Source of the DNA: Streptomyces sp. ATexAB-D23
Lineage (GTDB): Bacteria > Actinomycetota > Actinomycetes > Streptomycetales > Streptomycetaceae
DNA: 64,000 nt
Assembly (NCBI RefSeq): GCF_000373645.1
Contig: NZ_KB892016.1
Span: 278 to 64,277 of the forward strand
Direction of reading: 5' to 3'
The notes beneath the pieces are model-generated. The model saw only the letters and a list, made by a program, of their open reading frames with translations, searched no databases and was not told the DNA's origin. Shown here piece after piece: positions 45,788 through 54,812 of the stretch. The stretch's first letter is position 1; every line of letters begins with the position of its first letter. The position numbers were made by a program, and so were the translations under genes.

Positions 45788-45934
45788 ACTGGTGTTCAAC
45801 GGCTCAGCTGCCGCACCTACCCCGGTTTCACTCCTCTAATCAGCTTCACCTCACGTGCCGCTGATTCAACTTCGTTACGAAAAAGCGGAGTTGACGATTC
45901 GACCACTGTCGCGCCGGGTGCGGAACCGCAGCCG

Positions 45935-45973
45935 ACAGCGCAGCCCCCGGCGGGGAGCCGGGGGCTGCGCTGT
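45935..45973 (-). terminator. intrinsic terminator downstream of acyl-CoA dehydrogenase
   Basis: Perfect 17-bp stem (ACAGCGCAGCCCCCGGC and complement) with a five-base loop, about 60 bases past the dehydrogenase stop. Nearby at 45871-45881 is TTCGTTACGAA, a small palindrome in the upstream region of the winged-helix operon. Confidence 0.85.
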
Positions 45974-46031
45974 CCGTACGGGCGGGGGCGGTTCCGCCCG
46001 CTGTCACGCTCGGCGACGGCGGAAGGGGACC

Positions 46032-47198
46032 TCAGGGCAGGTTCCGCGCCATGACGATCCGCTGGACCTGATTCGTGCCTTCATAGATCTGCGTGATCTT
46101 GGCGTCGCGCATCATCCGCTCCACCGGGTAGTCCCGCGTGTAGCCATAGCCGCCGAGGAGCTGGACCGCGTCCGTCGTGATCTCCATGGCGACGTCGGAG
46201 GCGAAGCACTTGGCCGCAGCGCCGAAGAAGGTGAGGTCGCCGTCGAGGCGCTCGGACTTGGCGGCGGCCGAGTAGGTGAGCTGGCGGGCCGCCTCCAGCT
46301 TCATGGCCATGTCCGCGAGCATGAACTGCACGCCCTGGAAGTCGCCGATCGGCTTGCCGAACTGCTTGCGCTCCTGGACGTAGCCCTTGGCGTAGTCCAG
46401 CGCGCCCTGGGCGACACCGAGTGCCTGGGCGGCGATCGTGATGCGGGTGTGGTCCAGGGTCTTCATCGCGGTGGCGAAGCCCGTGCCCTCCTCGCCGATC
46501 ATGCGGTCGGCGGGGATGCGGACGTTGTCGAAGTAGACCTCGCGCGTCGGGGAGCCCTTGATGCCGAGCTTCTTCTCCGGGGCGCCGAAGGAGACGCCCG
46601 GGTCGGACTTCTCCACGACGAAGGCGGAGATGCCCTTGGAGCGCTTGGTCGGGTCGGTGACCGCCATGACCGTGTAGTACTCGGAGACACCCGCGTTGGT
46701 GATCCAGCGCTTCACGCCGTTGAGGACCCAGAAGTCGCCGTCGCGTACCGCGCGGGTCTTCATGCCGGCCGCGTCGGAGCCCGCGTCCGGCTCGGAGAGG
46801 CAGTACGAGAACATGCCGTCGCCCTTGGCCAGCGGGCCCAGGTACTTCTTCTTCAGGTCCTCGGAGCCGGACAGGATCACCGGGAGCGAGCCGAGCTTGT
46901 TCACGGCCGGGATCAGGGAGGAGGAGGCGCAGGCGCGGGCCACCTCCTCGATCACGATGACCGTGGCGAGCGCGTCGGCGCCGGCGCCGCCGTACTCCTC
47001 CGGAACGTGGACCGCGTGCAGGTCGGCGGCGGTGAGGGCGTCCAGCGCCTCCTGCGGGAAGCGGGCCTCCTCGTCGACCGCGGCCGCGAACGGGGCGATC
47101 TTCGCCTCGGCGAGCGCACGCACCGTCTCACGGAGCATCTCGTGCTCCTCGGCCGGACGGTACAGGTCGAAATCGGTCGAACCCGCCAAGACGCTCAC
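46032..47198 (-). CDS. acyl-CoA dehydrogenase
   Basis: 388-residue flavoprotein oxidising acyl-CoA at the alpha-beta bond. Signatures are YCLSEPDAGSDAAGMKTRA, the region LNGVKRWITNAGVSEYY, RKQFGKPIGDFQGVQFMLADM, LLGGYGYTRDYPVERMMRD, and the end IYEGTNQVQRIVMARNL. The Glu of YEGTNQ is in the position of the catalytic base in the short/medium-chain group. GTG 47198 with GGGGA close upstream. Chain-length preference is not clear. Confidence 0.95.
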   Translation of the reverse strand: MSVLAGSTDFDLYRPAEEHEMLRETVRALAEAKIAPFAAAVDEEARFPQEALDALTAADLHAVHVPEEYGGAGADALATVIVIEEVARACASSSLIPAVNKLGSLPVILSGSEDLKKKYLGPLAKGDGMFSYCLSEPDAGSDAAGMKTRAVRDGDFWVLNGVKRWITNAGVSEYYTVMAVTDPTKRSKGISAFVVEKSDPGVSFGAPEKKLGIKGSPTREVYFDNVRIPADRMIGEEGTGFATAMKTLDHTRITIAAQALGVAQGALDYAKGYVQERKQFGKPIGDFQGVQFMLADMAMKLEAARQLTYSAAAKSERLDGDLTFFGAAAKCFASDVAMEITTDAVQLLGGYGYTRDYPVERMMRDAKITQIYEGTNQVQRIVMARNLP

Positions 47199-47364
47199 TC
47201 CCCAGGGTGCTAACTACCGTTAAGTAACCCAATTTTAGGCGCCTTCCCCTCCCCCGGCATACGCGCTGGGGCCGTGAGCTTCGCGACAGCCGGAAATGGG
47301 AGGTTCCAGGGGCAGGACTATGCTCGTTCACCGCACGTCTGTCCGCATCTCACAGGAGCACTAC

Positions 47365-48708
47365 ATGGCCCTCAGGATCACCGTGATCGGCACCGGCTAC
47401 CTGGGCGCCACACACGCCGCGGCCATGGCGGAGCTGGGGTTCGAGGTCCTCGGGCTGGACATCGTGCCCGAGAAGATCGAGATGCTGTCCGCCGGCCGGG
47501 TCCCGATGTACGAGCCGGGTCTTGAGGAGATGCTGAAGCGGCACGTCGCCGGCATCGAGGGCGCCACCGGACGGCTGCGGTTCACCACCTCCTGGGAAGA
47601 GGTCGCCGAGTTCGGCGATGTGCACTTCGTCTGCACCAATACGCCGCAGAAGCACGGCGAGTACGCCTGCGACATGTCCTACGTCGAGAGCGCTTTCCAG
47701 TCGCTCGCCCCGCTGCTGACCCGGCCCGCCCTCGTCGTCGGCAAGTCCACCGTGCCCGTCGGCTCCGCCGCCCGCCTCGCCGCCCGCCTCGCGGAGCTGG
47801 CCCCCGTGGGCGCCGACGCCGAGCTGGCGTGGAACCCGGAGTTCCTGCGCGAGGGCTTCGCCGTCGACGACACCCTGCACCCGGACCGGATCGTCGTCGG
47901 CGTGACGAGCGAGCGGGCCGAGAAGCTGCTGCGCGAGGTGTACGCCGTACCGGTCGCCGAGGGCTCCCCGTTCGTCGTGACGGACTTCCCGACCGCCGAG
48001 CTGGTGAAGACCGCCGCCAACTCCTTCCTCGCCACCAAGATCTCCTTCATCAACGCCATGGCCGAGGTCTGCGAGGCCGCCGACGGCGACGTGCTGAAGC
48101 TCGCCGAGGCGATCGGCCACGACGAGCGCATCGGGAAGAAGTTCCTGCGGGCCGGTATCGGCTTCGGCGGCGGCTGCCTGCCCAAGGACATCCGCGCCTT
48201 CATGGCCCGCGCCGGCGAGCTGGGCGCCGACCAGGCGCTGACGTTCCTGCGCGAGGTCGACTCGATCAACATGCGCCGCCGCGGCCACATGGTCGAGCTG
48301 GCCCGCGAGGCCGTCGGCGGCGACTCCTTCCTCGGCAAGCGGGTCGCCGTGCTGGGCGCCACGTTCAAGCCGGACTCGGACGACGTACGCGACTCCCCCG
48401 CGCTCAACGTCGCCGGTCAGATCCACCTCCAGGGCGGCCAGGTCACCGTCTTCGACCCCAAGGGCATGGACAACGCCCGCCGCCTCTTCCCCACCCTCGG
48501 GTACGCGGACACCGCCCTGGACGCGGTGCGCGGCGCCGACGTCGTGCTGCACCTCACGGAGTGGCGCGAATTCCGCGAGCTGGACCCGGAGGCGCTCGGC
48601 GCCGTGGCGGGCCGCCGGATCATCCTCGACGGGCGCAACGCACTCGACCCCACCGTGTGGCGCGAGGCCGGCTGGGCCTACCGGGCGATGGGCCGCCCGA
48701 CCGCCTGA
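47365..48708 (+). CDS. ugd: UDP-glucose/GDP-mannose dehydrogenase family protein
   Basis: 447 residues, NAD-dependent oxidation of a nucleotide sugar to the uronate (likely UDP-glucuronate) for envelope glycans. Rossmann VIGTGYLGATHAAAMAELG, substrate region NPEFLREGFAVDDTLHPDRI, catalytic Cys in GIGFGGGCLPKDI, LGATFKPDSDDVRDSPAL and a C-terminal UDP-binding domain. ATG 47365 follows AGGAG. With GDP-mannose supplied by ManA-B-C it fits the glycan theme of the window; the sugar is not proven. Confidence 0.92.
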   Translation: MALRITVIGTGYLGATHAAAMAELGFEVLGLDIVPEKIEMLSAGRVPMYEPGLEEMLKRHVAGIEGATGRLRFTTSWEEVAEFGDVHFVCTNTPQKHGEYACDMSYVESAFQSLAPLLTRPALVVGKSTVPVGSAARLAARLAELAPVGADAELAWNPEFLREGFAVDDTLHPDRIVVGVTSERAEKLLREVYAVPVAEGSPFVVTDFPTAELVKTAANSFLATKISFINAMAEVCEAADGDVLKLAEAIGHDERIGKKFLRAGIGFGGGCLPKDIRAFMARAGELGADQALTFLREVDSINMRRRGHMVELAREAVGGDSFLGKRVAVLGATFKPDSDDVRDSPALNVAGQIHLQGGQVTVFDPKGMDNARRLFPTLGYADTALDAVRGADVVLHLTEWREFRELDPEALGAVAGRRIILDGRNALDPTVWREAGWAYRAMGRPTA

Positions 48709-48718
48709 GACACCCGGA

Positions 48719-49228
48719 TCAGCCGCGCTTCGCGCGGTACGTACGCATCTTCGCGCGGGCGCCGCACACCGACATCGAGCACCACCTGCGGCGCCCCGCC
48801 GGGCTGCGGTCGTAGTACGCCCACCGGCAGTCCGCCGCCTCGCACACCTTGAGCCTGGCCCACGTGCCTTCGGCCGAGGCCACGGCGATGGCGGCCGCGA
48901 CCCTCGCCGTCAGACCGGGCGGCTCCTCCACCGGCCGCAGCGCCGCCGCACCCGCCGCGTCCACGGTCACCCGCAGCGGTGCCCCGGCGAGCAGCCGGTC
49001 CAGCGCGAAATCGCCCTCACCCTCGTCGCGGTGGCCCGCGTGGGCCAGGCAGACCTCGCGCAGCGCCTCGCGCAGGACGCGGGCCGCCGGTACGTCCGGC
49101 TCCGCGAGGGCGAACGCGGCGCGCCCCTGGGCCGTGTCGAGGGTGTCCGCGCCGGTCTCGACGTCCAGGGTGTTGACCAGCGCTTCGACCAGCGCGAGCC
49201 CGCCGGGCGCGGAACCCCTCTCATTCAT
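48719..49228 (-). CDS. CGNR zinc finger domain protein
   Basis: 169-residue likely transcription regulator. The N-terminal part is the ABATE-like stress region (LVEALVNTLDVETG, LREALREVCLAHAG). The C-terminus has KVCEAADCRWAYYDRSPAGR followed by CSMSVCGARAKMRTYRAKR, with CGAR in place of the eponymous CGNR. Four Cys bind zinc. ATG 49228. It is divergent from the VOC gene. Confidence 0.9.
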   Translation of the reverse strand: MNERGSAPGGLALVEALVNTLDVETGADTLDTAQGRAAFALAEPDVPAARVLREALREVCLAHAGHRDEGEGDFALDRLLAGAPLRVTVDAAGAAALRPVEEPPGLTARVAAAIAVASAEGTWARLKVCEAADCRWAYYDRSPAGRRRWCSMSVCGARAKMRTYRAKRG

Positions 49229-49342
49229 GGTTGCGACGGTACCTCCGGTACGGCAGCATGCAGTCACGGTTACCGGTTGAGAGCTTTAAACGGTAACCAC
49301 TTGTCCGTAGTCTGCCCGCGCATCTGCCCGAGGAGAAGCAAC

Positions 49343-49702
49343 ATGGCTGTGGCCGCACTGGGTGCCGTCGTCCTGGACTGCCCCGACCCCCTCGCCCTGG
49401 CGAACTTCTACGCCGCGCTGCTCGGCGGCGAGGTCGAGCAGCAGGAGGACTGGGTGGACCTCACGGGGATCACCGGCACCCCGCTCGCCTTCCAGGCCGC
49501 GCCCGGCTTCGTACCGCCGAAGTGGCCGCGCCCCGACGCCTCGCAGCAGCTCCACCTGGATCTGACCGTGGCGGATCTGGACGCGGCGGAGCGCGAGGTG
49601 CTGGCGCTGGGCGCGACGGTGCTGGAGGCGGAGGACCGGGAGCGGTCCTTCCGGGTGTACGCCGACCCGGCGGGGCACCCGTTCTGTCTCTGCGCCTGTT
49701 AG
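49343..49702 (+). CDS. VOC family protein
   Basis: 119-residue vicinal-oxygen-chelate (glyoxalase-like) protein: GAVVLDCPDPLALANFYAALL, QLHLDLTVADLDAAEREVLAL and DPAGHPFCLCAC at the end. Often antibiotic-binding or dioxygenase-like; substrate unknown. ATG 49343 follows GAGGAGAAG. It ends 28 bases before the convergent dipeptidase stop. Confidence 0.92.
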   Translation: MAVAALGAVVLDCPDPLALANFYAALLGGEVEQQEDWVDLTGITGTPLAFQAAPGFVPPKWPRPDASQQLHLDLTVADLDAAEREVLALGATVLEAEDRERSFRVYADPAGHPFCLCAC

Positions 49703-49730
49703 GGAGCGTTGAGGAGGCCCCGGTGTGCGC

Positions 49731-50927
49731 TCAGGCCGCCGGGGCGTCCAGCTGTCCGATCGTGGCGTGCGACGGGCCGCGGCGCGTGCGCAGGTCCCGC
49801 GCCACGTCCTCGGCGGCGCGCAGCACCCGTACCGCGTTCTGCCAGGTGAGCTTGGCCAGGTCGGCGGCGGACCAGCCGCGGCCCAGCAGCTCCGCGATCA
49901 GGTTCGGGTAGCCGGCGACGCTCTCCAGGCCCTCGGGGAGGAACGCGGTGCCGTCGTAGTCGCCGCCGATGCCGATGTGGTCGATGCCCGCGACCTCGCG
50001 CATGTGGTCGAGGTGGTCGGCGATGGTGGCCACGGTGGCCTTCGGGCGGGGGTTCGCCGCCTCGAACGCGGCGTGCGCCTTCATCGCGCGCTCGGTGGTG
50101 TCCAGGTGGTGGAGCCCGTTGGCGCGCAGGTTCTCGTCGGCGGCGTGCGTCCAGGCGACGGCCTCCGGCAGGACGAACTTCGGTACGAAGGTGGCCATCG
50201 CGATGCCGCCGTTGGCCGGGAGCTGGGCCAGGACGTCGTCGGGGATGTTGCGCGGGTGGTCGCAGACGGCCCGGGACGAGGAGTGCGAGAACATCACCGG
50301 GGCCGTGGAGGTGGCGAGCGCGTCGCGCATGGTCGTCGCCGCGACGTGCGAGAGGTCGACCAGCATGCCGGTGCGGTTCATCTCCCGTACGACCTCGTGG
50401 CCGAACGGCGAGAGGCCGCCGACGCCCGGTTCGTCGGTCGCCGAGTCCGCCCAGGCGATGTTGTCGTTGTGGGTGAGCGTCATGTAGCGGACGCCGAGCG
50501 CGTACAGGCCGCGCAGGGTGCCCAGCGAGTTGTCGATGGAGTGGCCGCCCTCGGCGCCCATCAGGGAGGCGATCCGGCCCTCGGTGCGGGCCGCCTCCAT
50601 GTCGTCGGCGGTCAGGGCGCGGCGCAGGTCGGCGGGGTAGCGGTCGAGCAGCTCGGCGACGGCGTCGATCTGTTCCAGGGTGGCGCTGACGGCGGCGTCG
50701 CCCGCCAGGTCGGAGCGTACGTAGACGGACCAGAACTGCGCGCCGACACCCCCGGCGCGCAGCCGGGGGATGTCGGTGTGCAGGTGGGCCGACTGGTCGC
50801 CCGCGATGTCGCGGGCGGCCAGGTCGTAGCCGACCTGTTCGCGCAGCGCCCACGGCAGGTCGTTGTGGCCGTCGACCACGGGGTGCTCGGCGAGGAGCTG
50901 CCGTGCCCGGTCCAGTCGGTCCGTCAT
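49731..50927 (-). CDS. membrane dipeptidase (peptidase M19)
   Basis: 398-residue zinc dipeptidase. Metal and active-site motifs are VVDGHNDLPWALREQ, SLMGAEGGHSIDNSLGTL, YMTLTHNDNIAWAD, MLVDLSHVAATTMRDAL, PVMFSHSSSRAV and IGIGGDYDGTAFLPEG. There is no signal peptide, so it is probably cytosolic. ATG 50927. It is just upstream of nothing on this strand except purE, which lies five bases beyond its start, so it may share the purK-purE transcript. Confidence 0.95.
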   Translation of the reverse strand: MTDRLDRARQLLAEHPVVDGHNDLPWALREQVGYDLAARDIAGDQSAHLHTDIPRLRAGGVGAQFWSVYVRSDLAGDAAVSATLEQIDAVAELLDRYPADLRRALTADDMEAARTEGRIASLMGAEGGHSIDNSLGTLRGLYALGVRYMTLTHNDNIAWADSATDEPGVGGLSPFGHEVVREMNRTGMLVDLSHVAATTMRDALATSTAPVMFSHSSSRAVCDHPRNIPDDVLAQLPANGGIAMATFVPKFVLPEAVAWTHAADENLRANGLHHLDTTERAMKAHAAFEAANPRPKATVATIADHLDHMREVAGIDHIGIGGDYDGTAFLPEGLESVAGYPNLIAELLGRGWSAADLAKLTWQNAVRVLRAAEDVARDLRTRRGPSHATIGQLDAPAA

Positions 50928-50932
50928 GGTCC

Positions 50933-51472
50933 CTACTTCCCGAAGCCGAAGGAGTCCGCGCCCTCGACCTTGTGGCGCAGCCGCTTGCCCTTCTCGGTCG
51001 CCTGGTCGTTCAGCTCGTCCAGGAAGTCCGTCATCCGGCGCTGGAGTCCGGGGTCGGCCGCGGCGAGGACGCGGACGGCCAGCAGGCCCGCGTTGCGCGC
51101 GCCGGCGATGGAGACGGTGGCGACGGGGATGCCGGCGGGCATCTGGACGATGGACATGAGGCTGTCCATGCCGTCGAGGTACTTCAGCGGGACCGGTACG
51201 CCGATGACGGGCAGCGGGGTGACCGAGGCGAGCATGCCGGGCAGGTGGGCGGCGCCGCCCGCGCCCGCGATGATCGCCCTGAGGCCGCGGCCCGCCGCGT
51301 TCTCGCCGTACGCGATCATCTCGCGCGGCATGCGGTGCGCGGAGACGACGTCGACCTCGTACGGGATCTCGAACTCGTCCAGCGCCCTGGCCGCCGCTTC
51401 CATGACGGGCCAGTCGGAGTCCGAGCCCATGACGATGCCGACGACGGGTGCGGCGGAGGCGGGGGAAGTCAT
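50933..51472 (-). CDS. purE: 5-(carboxyamino)imidazole ribonucleotide mutase
   Basis: 179 residues. Converts N5-CAIR to CAIR in purine synthesis. Motifs are VGIVMGSDSDWPVMEAAA, SAHRMPREMIAYG with the catalytic His, IIAGAGGAAHLPGM and PVIGVPVPLKYLDGMDSL. ATG 51472 overlaps the purK stop by four bases. Confidence 0.97.
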   Translation of the reverse strand: MTSPASAAPVVGIVMGSDSDWPVMEAAARALDEFEIPYEVDVVSAHRMPREMIAYGENAAGRGLRAIIAGAGGAAHLPGMLASVTPLPVIGVPVPLKYLDGMDSLMSIVQMPAGIPVATVSIAGARNAGLLAVRVLAAADPGLQRRMTDFLDELNDQATEKGKRLRHKVEGADSFGFGK

Positions 51473-52620
51473 TCGGTGATCGTTCCTCGCAGGTAGTCGG
51501 CCGCGTGCCGGGCGCGCTCCCGCACGTCCGCCAGATCGTCGCCGTAGGTGTTGACGTGGCCGACCTTGCGGCCGGGCTTCACGTCCTTGCCGTACATGTG
51601 GATCTTGAGCTGCGGGTCGCGGGCCATGCAGTGCAGGTAGCCCTGGTACATGTCCGGGTAGTCGCCGCCCAGGACGTTGCACATGACCGTCCAGCCGGCG
51701 CGGGGGCGCGGGTCGCCGAGCGGGAGGTCGAGGACCGCCCGGACGTGGTTGGCGAACTGCGAGGTGATCGCGCCGTCCTGGGTCCAGTGCCCGGAGTTGT
51801 GCGGGCGCATCGCCAGTTCGTTGACGAGGATGCCAGGGGTCCCGTCGTCGCGACGGGTCTCGAACAGCTCGACCGCGAGGTGGCCGACCACGCCCAGCTC
51901 GGCCGCGATCCGCAGCGCCAGCTGCTGGGCCTCGCCCGCCAGCGCCTCGTCGAGGTCGGGGGCGGGGGCGATCACCGTGTCGCAGACGCCGTCGACCTGG
52001 ATGGACTCCACGACGGGGTAGGCGACGGCCTGGCCGTGCGGCGAGCGGACGATGTTGGCAGCCAGCTCCCGTACGAAGTCGACCTTCTCCTCCGCGAGGA
52101 CCGGGACACCGGCCCGGAAGGGCTCGGCGGCGTCCGCCTCGGAGCGGACCACCCAGACGCCCTTGCCGTCGTAGCCGCCGCGCACGGTCTTGAGGATGAC
52201 CGGAAACCCTCCGGCCTCCTCCGCGAAGGCCACCGCGTCGGCGGGGTCCTTCACGATGCGGTGGCGGGGGCAGGGCGCGCCGATCTCGGTGAGCCTCGCG
52301 CGCATCACCCCCTTGTCCTGGGCGTGCACCAGAGCGTCGGGGCCGGGACGCACGGGGATGCCGTCCGCCTCCAGGGCCCTCAGGTGCTCGGTCGGCACGT
52401 GTTCGTGATCGAAGGTGATCACGTCACAGCCGCGCGCGAAGGCCCTCAGCGTCTCCAGGTCGCGATAGTCGCCGACGACGACTTCGCCCACCACCTGGGC
52501 CGCGGAGTCCTGAGCGGTGTCGCTGAGGAGCTTGAACTTGATGCCGAGGGGGATGCCCGCCTCGTGGGTCATACGGGCGAGCTGACCGCCACCGACCATG
52601 CCGACTACCGGGAACGTCAC
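51469..52620 (-). CDS. purK: 5-(carboxyamino)imidazole ribonucleotide synthase
   Basis: 383-residue ATP-grasp enzyme that carboxylates AIR using ATP and bicarbonate. VVGMVGGGQLARMTHEAG, FDHEHVPTEHLRAL, ILKTVRGGYDGKGVWVV, and VNELAMRPHNSGHWTQDG. GTG 52620 with GGGAG upstream. Translationally coupled to purE. Confidence 0.97.
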   Translation of the reverse strand: MTFPVVGMVGGGQLARMTHEAGIPLGIKFKLLSDTAQDSAAQVVGEVVVGDYRDLETLRAFARGCDVITFDHEHVPTEHLRALEADGIPVRPGPDALVHAQDKGVMRARLTEIGAPCPRHRIVKDPADAVAFAEEAGGFPVILKTVRGGYDGKGVWVVRSEADAAEPFRAGVPVLAEEKVDFVRELAANIVRSPHGQAVAYPVVESIQVDGVCDTVIAPAPDLDEALAGEAQQLALRIAAELGVVGHLAVELFETRRDDGTPGILVNELAMRPHNSGHWTQDGAITSQFANHVRAVLDLPLGDPRPRAGWTVMCNVLGGDYPDMYQGYLHCMARDPQLKIHMYGKDVKPGRKVGHVNTYGDDLADVRERARHAADYLRGTITE

Positions 52621-52719
52621 GCTCCCAGGGTATCCGCACCGCCCGTGGGCGGCCCTGGGCGGGGCCCGGCCCCGCCACACGCGCGCCGGTACGCACAGGC
52701 GTCCGCCGGGTGTCCTGGT

Positions 52720-52725
52720 TAGCAT
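52720..52725 (+). promoter_or_regulatory. putative -10 (TAGCAT) of leaderless gtrA-like mRNA
   Basis: TAGCAT ends seven bases before the in-frame TTG at 52733. It overlaps the alternative ATG at 52724, which therefore could not be used on a transcript from this promoter. Confidence 0.45.
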
Positions 52726-52732
52726 GGCCGGG

Positions 52733-53314
52733 TTGACGGAACATGGAGCGGAACCGACGGACGGGCTGAGCGATCACATGAGCGAACGAGGCCCACTGCG
52801 GGCCCGGCTGGAACTGCTGGCCCGTGAGGTCGCCAAGTTCGGCGTGGTCGGCGCGGTCGGCCTGGTGGTCAACATCGCCGTGTCCAACCTGCTGTGGCGC
52901 TACACGGACATCCCGACGGTGCGCGCGGGCCTGCTCGCCACGTTCGTCGCCATCCTCTTCAACTACGTGGGCTTCCGCTACTGGACGTACCGCGACCGCG
53001 ACAAGTCCGGCCGCACCCGTGAGCTGACGCTGTTCCTGCTGTTCAGCGCGGCGGGCGCGGTCATCGAGACCGGTGTGCTGTACGTGGCGACGTACGGGTT
53101 CGGCTGGGACACCCCGGTCCAGAGCAACGTCTTCAAGATCGTCGGGATCGGTGTCGCGACGCTGTTCCGCTTCTGGTCCTACCGGACGTGGGTCTTCAAG
53201 GCGCTGCCCGCGCCCACGGAGGCGGTGTCCGACAAAGAGGCCGTGGTGACCGTGCCGGCCCCGGCCGTGCGGGTGTCCGCCGTGCGGGGCGAGGCGGACC
53301 CGGCCCGCCGGTAG
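52733..53314 (+). CDS. GtrA family membrane protein
   Basis: 193 residues with four membrane segments (VAKFGVVGAVGLVVNIAVSN, AGLLATFVAILFNYVGFRYW, LFLLFSAAGAVIETGVLY, FKIVGIGVATLFRFWSYRTW). GtrA proteins move or help move polyprenyl-linked sugars across the membrane, fitting the many glycan genes nearby. Start uncertain: TTG 52733 (preferred, leaderless), ATG 52724 or ATG 52778; none has a good Shine-Dalgarno. Confidence 0.88.
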   Translation: MTEHGAEPTDGLSDHMSERGPLRARLELLAREVAKFGVVGAVGLVVNIAVSNLLWRYTDIPTVRAGLLATFVAILFNYVGFRYWTYRDRDKSGRTRELTLFLLFSAAGAVIETGVLYVATYGFGWDTPVQSNVFKIVGIGVATLFRFWSYRTWVFKALPAPTEAVSDKEAVVTVPAPAVRVSAVRGEADPARR

Positions 53315-53345
53315 GCGCGGGGTGTGGGGACGGGCACGCTCCCGC

Positions 53346-54611
53346 TCACCGCACCGGGCGTTCCGGTTCGTTCCGGTTCAGGGCCACCCGGCTGAGGAAC
53401 AGGGCGAAGACCGGCGGCTGCTGCTGGAGCAGTTCCAGACGGCCGCCGTCCGCCTCCGCGAGGTCACGGGCGACCGCGAGGCCGATGCCCGTGGAGTTGC
53501 GGCCGCTGATGGTGCGCTCGAAGATCCGCGCGCCCAGGTCGGCGGAGACCCCGGGGCCCTCGTCCGTCACCTCGATCACTGCCTGGTTGCCGGTGACCCT
53601 GGTGCGCAGGGCGACCGTGCCGCCGCCGTGCATGAGTGAGTTCTCGATCAGCGCGGCCAGCACCTGGGCGACCGCGCCGGGGGTGCCGACGGCGCTGAGC
53701 CCCTGTTTGCCGGAGCAGACGATGGCGCGGCCCTCGCCCCGGTAGGCGGGGCGCCACTCCTCGATCTGCTGCTTGACGACCTCGTCCAGGTCGAAGACGA
53801 CCGCGGAGCCCGTCCGGGGGTCCCGGGCGTTGGTCAGCAGCCGCTCCACCACGTCCGTGAGCCGCTCGACCTGGGTGAGGGCGATGTGCGCCTCCTCCTT
53901 CACGGTCTCCGGGTCGTCGGTGAGGGAGATCTCCTCGATCCGCATGGACAGGGCCGTGAGCGGCGTGCGGAGCTGGTGCGAGGCGTCGGCGGCGAGCCGG
54001 CGTTCCGCGGTGAGCATCCGGGCGATCCGTTCGGCGGAGGCGTCGAGCACGTCCGCGACGCGGTCCAGCTCGGGCACCCCGTACCGCCGGTGGCGCGGGC
54101 GGGGGTCGCCGGAGCCCAGGCGTTCGGCGGTCTCGGCGAGGTCGGTGAGCGGCGAGGCCAGCTTGTCGGCCTGGCGCACGGCGAGCAGGACGGCCGAGAT
54201 GATGGCGAGCAGCGCCACCGCACCGATGATCATCAGAGTCCGGCCGACCTCGCGGGTGACGGCGGAGCGGGACTCCTCGATGGTGACCTTCTCGCCGTGC
54301 TCGCCCGTCTCCGTCGCGGTGATCACACTGCCGCTGGGGCGGTCACCGACCTCGACGGGGGCTCGGCCGGGAAGTTTCACCAGGGCGTACCGGTTGTCGT
54401 CGATCTGCTCGTCCAGCACCTCGGCGTTGATCCGCTCGGCGCTCACGAGCCGGCTCTCGATGACGCTGATCAGCCGCAGCGCCTCGGAGTCGACGCTCTC
54501 CTGGGCGCTGCTGCTGATGGTGCGGGTCTCGACGAGGACGAGGGAGACGCCGAAGACGGCGATCACCACGAGCACGACGGCGAGGGTGGAGTTGATCAGT
54601 CGTCGGCGCAT
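53346..54611 (-). CDS. sensor histidine kinase
   Basis: 421 residues. TM1 about 8-27, a 95-residue extracytoplasmic sensor, TM2 about 126-146, HAMP to about 200, then HisKA with H212 (AADASHQLRTPLTALSM) and HATPase (AALIENSLMHGGG, VTDEGPGVSADLG, GIGLAVARDLAEADGG). It partners the response regulator just upstream. ATG 54611. The signal is unknown. Confidence 0.94.
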   Translation of the reverse strand: MRRRLINSTLAVVLVVIAVFGVSLVLVETRTISSSAQESVDSEALRLISVIESRLVSAERINAEVLDEQIDDNRYALVKLPGRAPVEVGDRPSGSVITATETGEHGEKVTIEESRSAVTREVGRTLMIIGAVALLAIISAVLLAVRQADKLASPLTDLAETAERLGSGDPRPRHRRYGVPELDRVADVLDASAERIARMLTAERRLAADASHQLRTPLTALSMRIEEISLTDDPETVKEEAHIALTQVERLTDVVERLLTNARDPRTGSAVVFDLDEVVKQQIEEWRPAYRGEGRAIVCSGKQGLSAVGTPGAVAQVLAALIENSLMHGGGTVALRTRVTGNQAVIEVTDEGPGVSADLGARIFERTISGRNSTGIGLAVARDLAEADGGRLELLQQQPPVFALFLSRVALNRNEPERPVR

Positions 54612-54750
54612 GCCTGCTTCTGTACGTCAGCTCGTGCGGATGGCGTGGAGCGCGGTCACCCCGGCGAAGGACGGTCCCCCTGGCGGAGGGCGGTCACCCC
54701 GGCGGGGGCGGTCCCCGGCGGAGGGCGAGCACCCCGGCGGGAGGGCGGGC

Positions 54751-54810
54751 GGTCACCCCGGTGGGGGGGCGGTCACCCCGGTGGGGGGGCGGTCACCCCG
54801 GTGGGAGGGG
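54751..54810. repeat. three 20-bp tandem repeats between regulator and kinase genes
   Basis: The unit GGTCACCCCGGTGGGGGGGC occurs twice exactly (54751, 54771) and a third time with changes (54791). More degenerate copies run back to about 54653, filling the 201-base gap 54612-54812. Confidence 0.85.
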
Positions 54811-54812
54811 CC

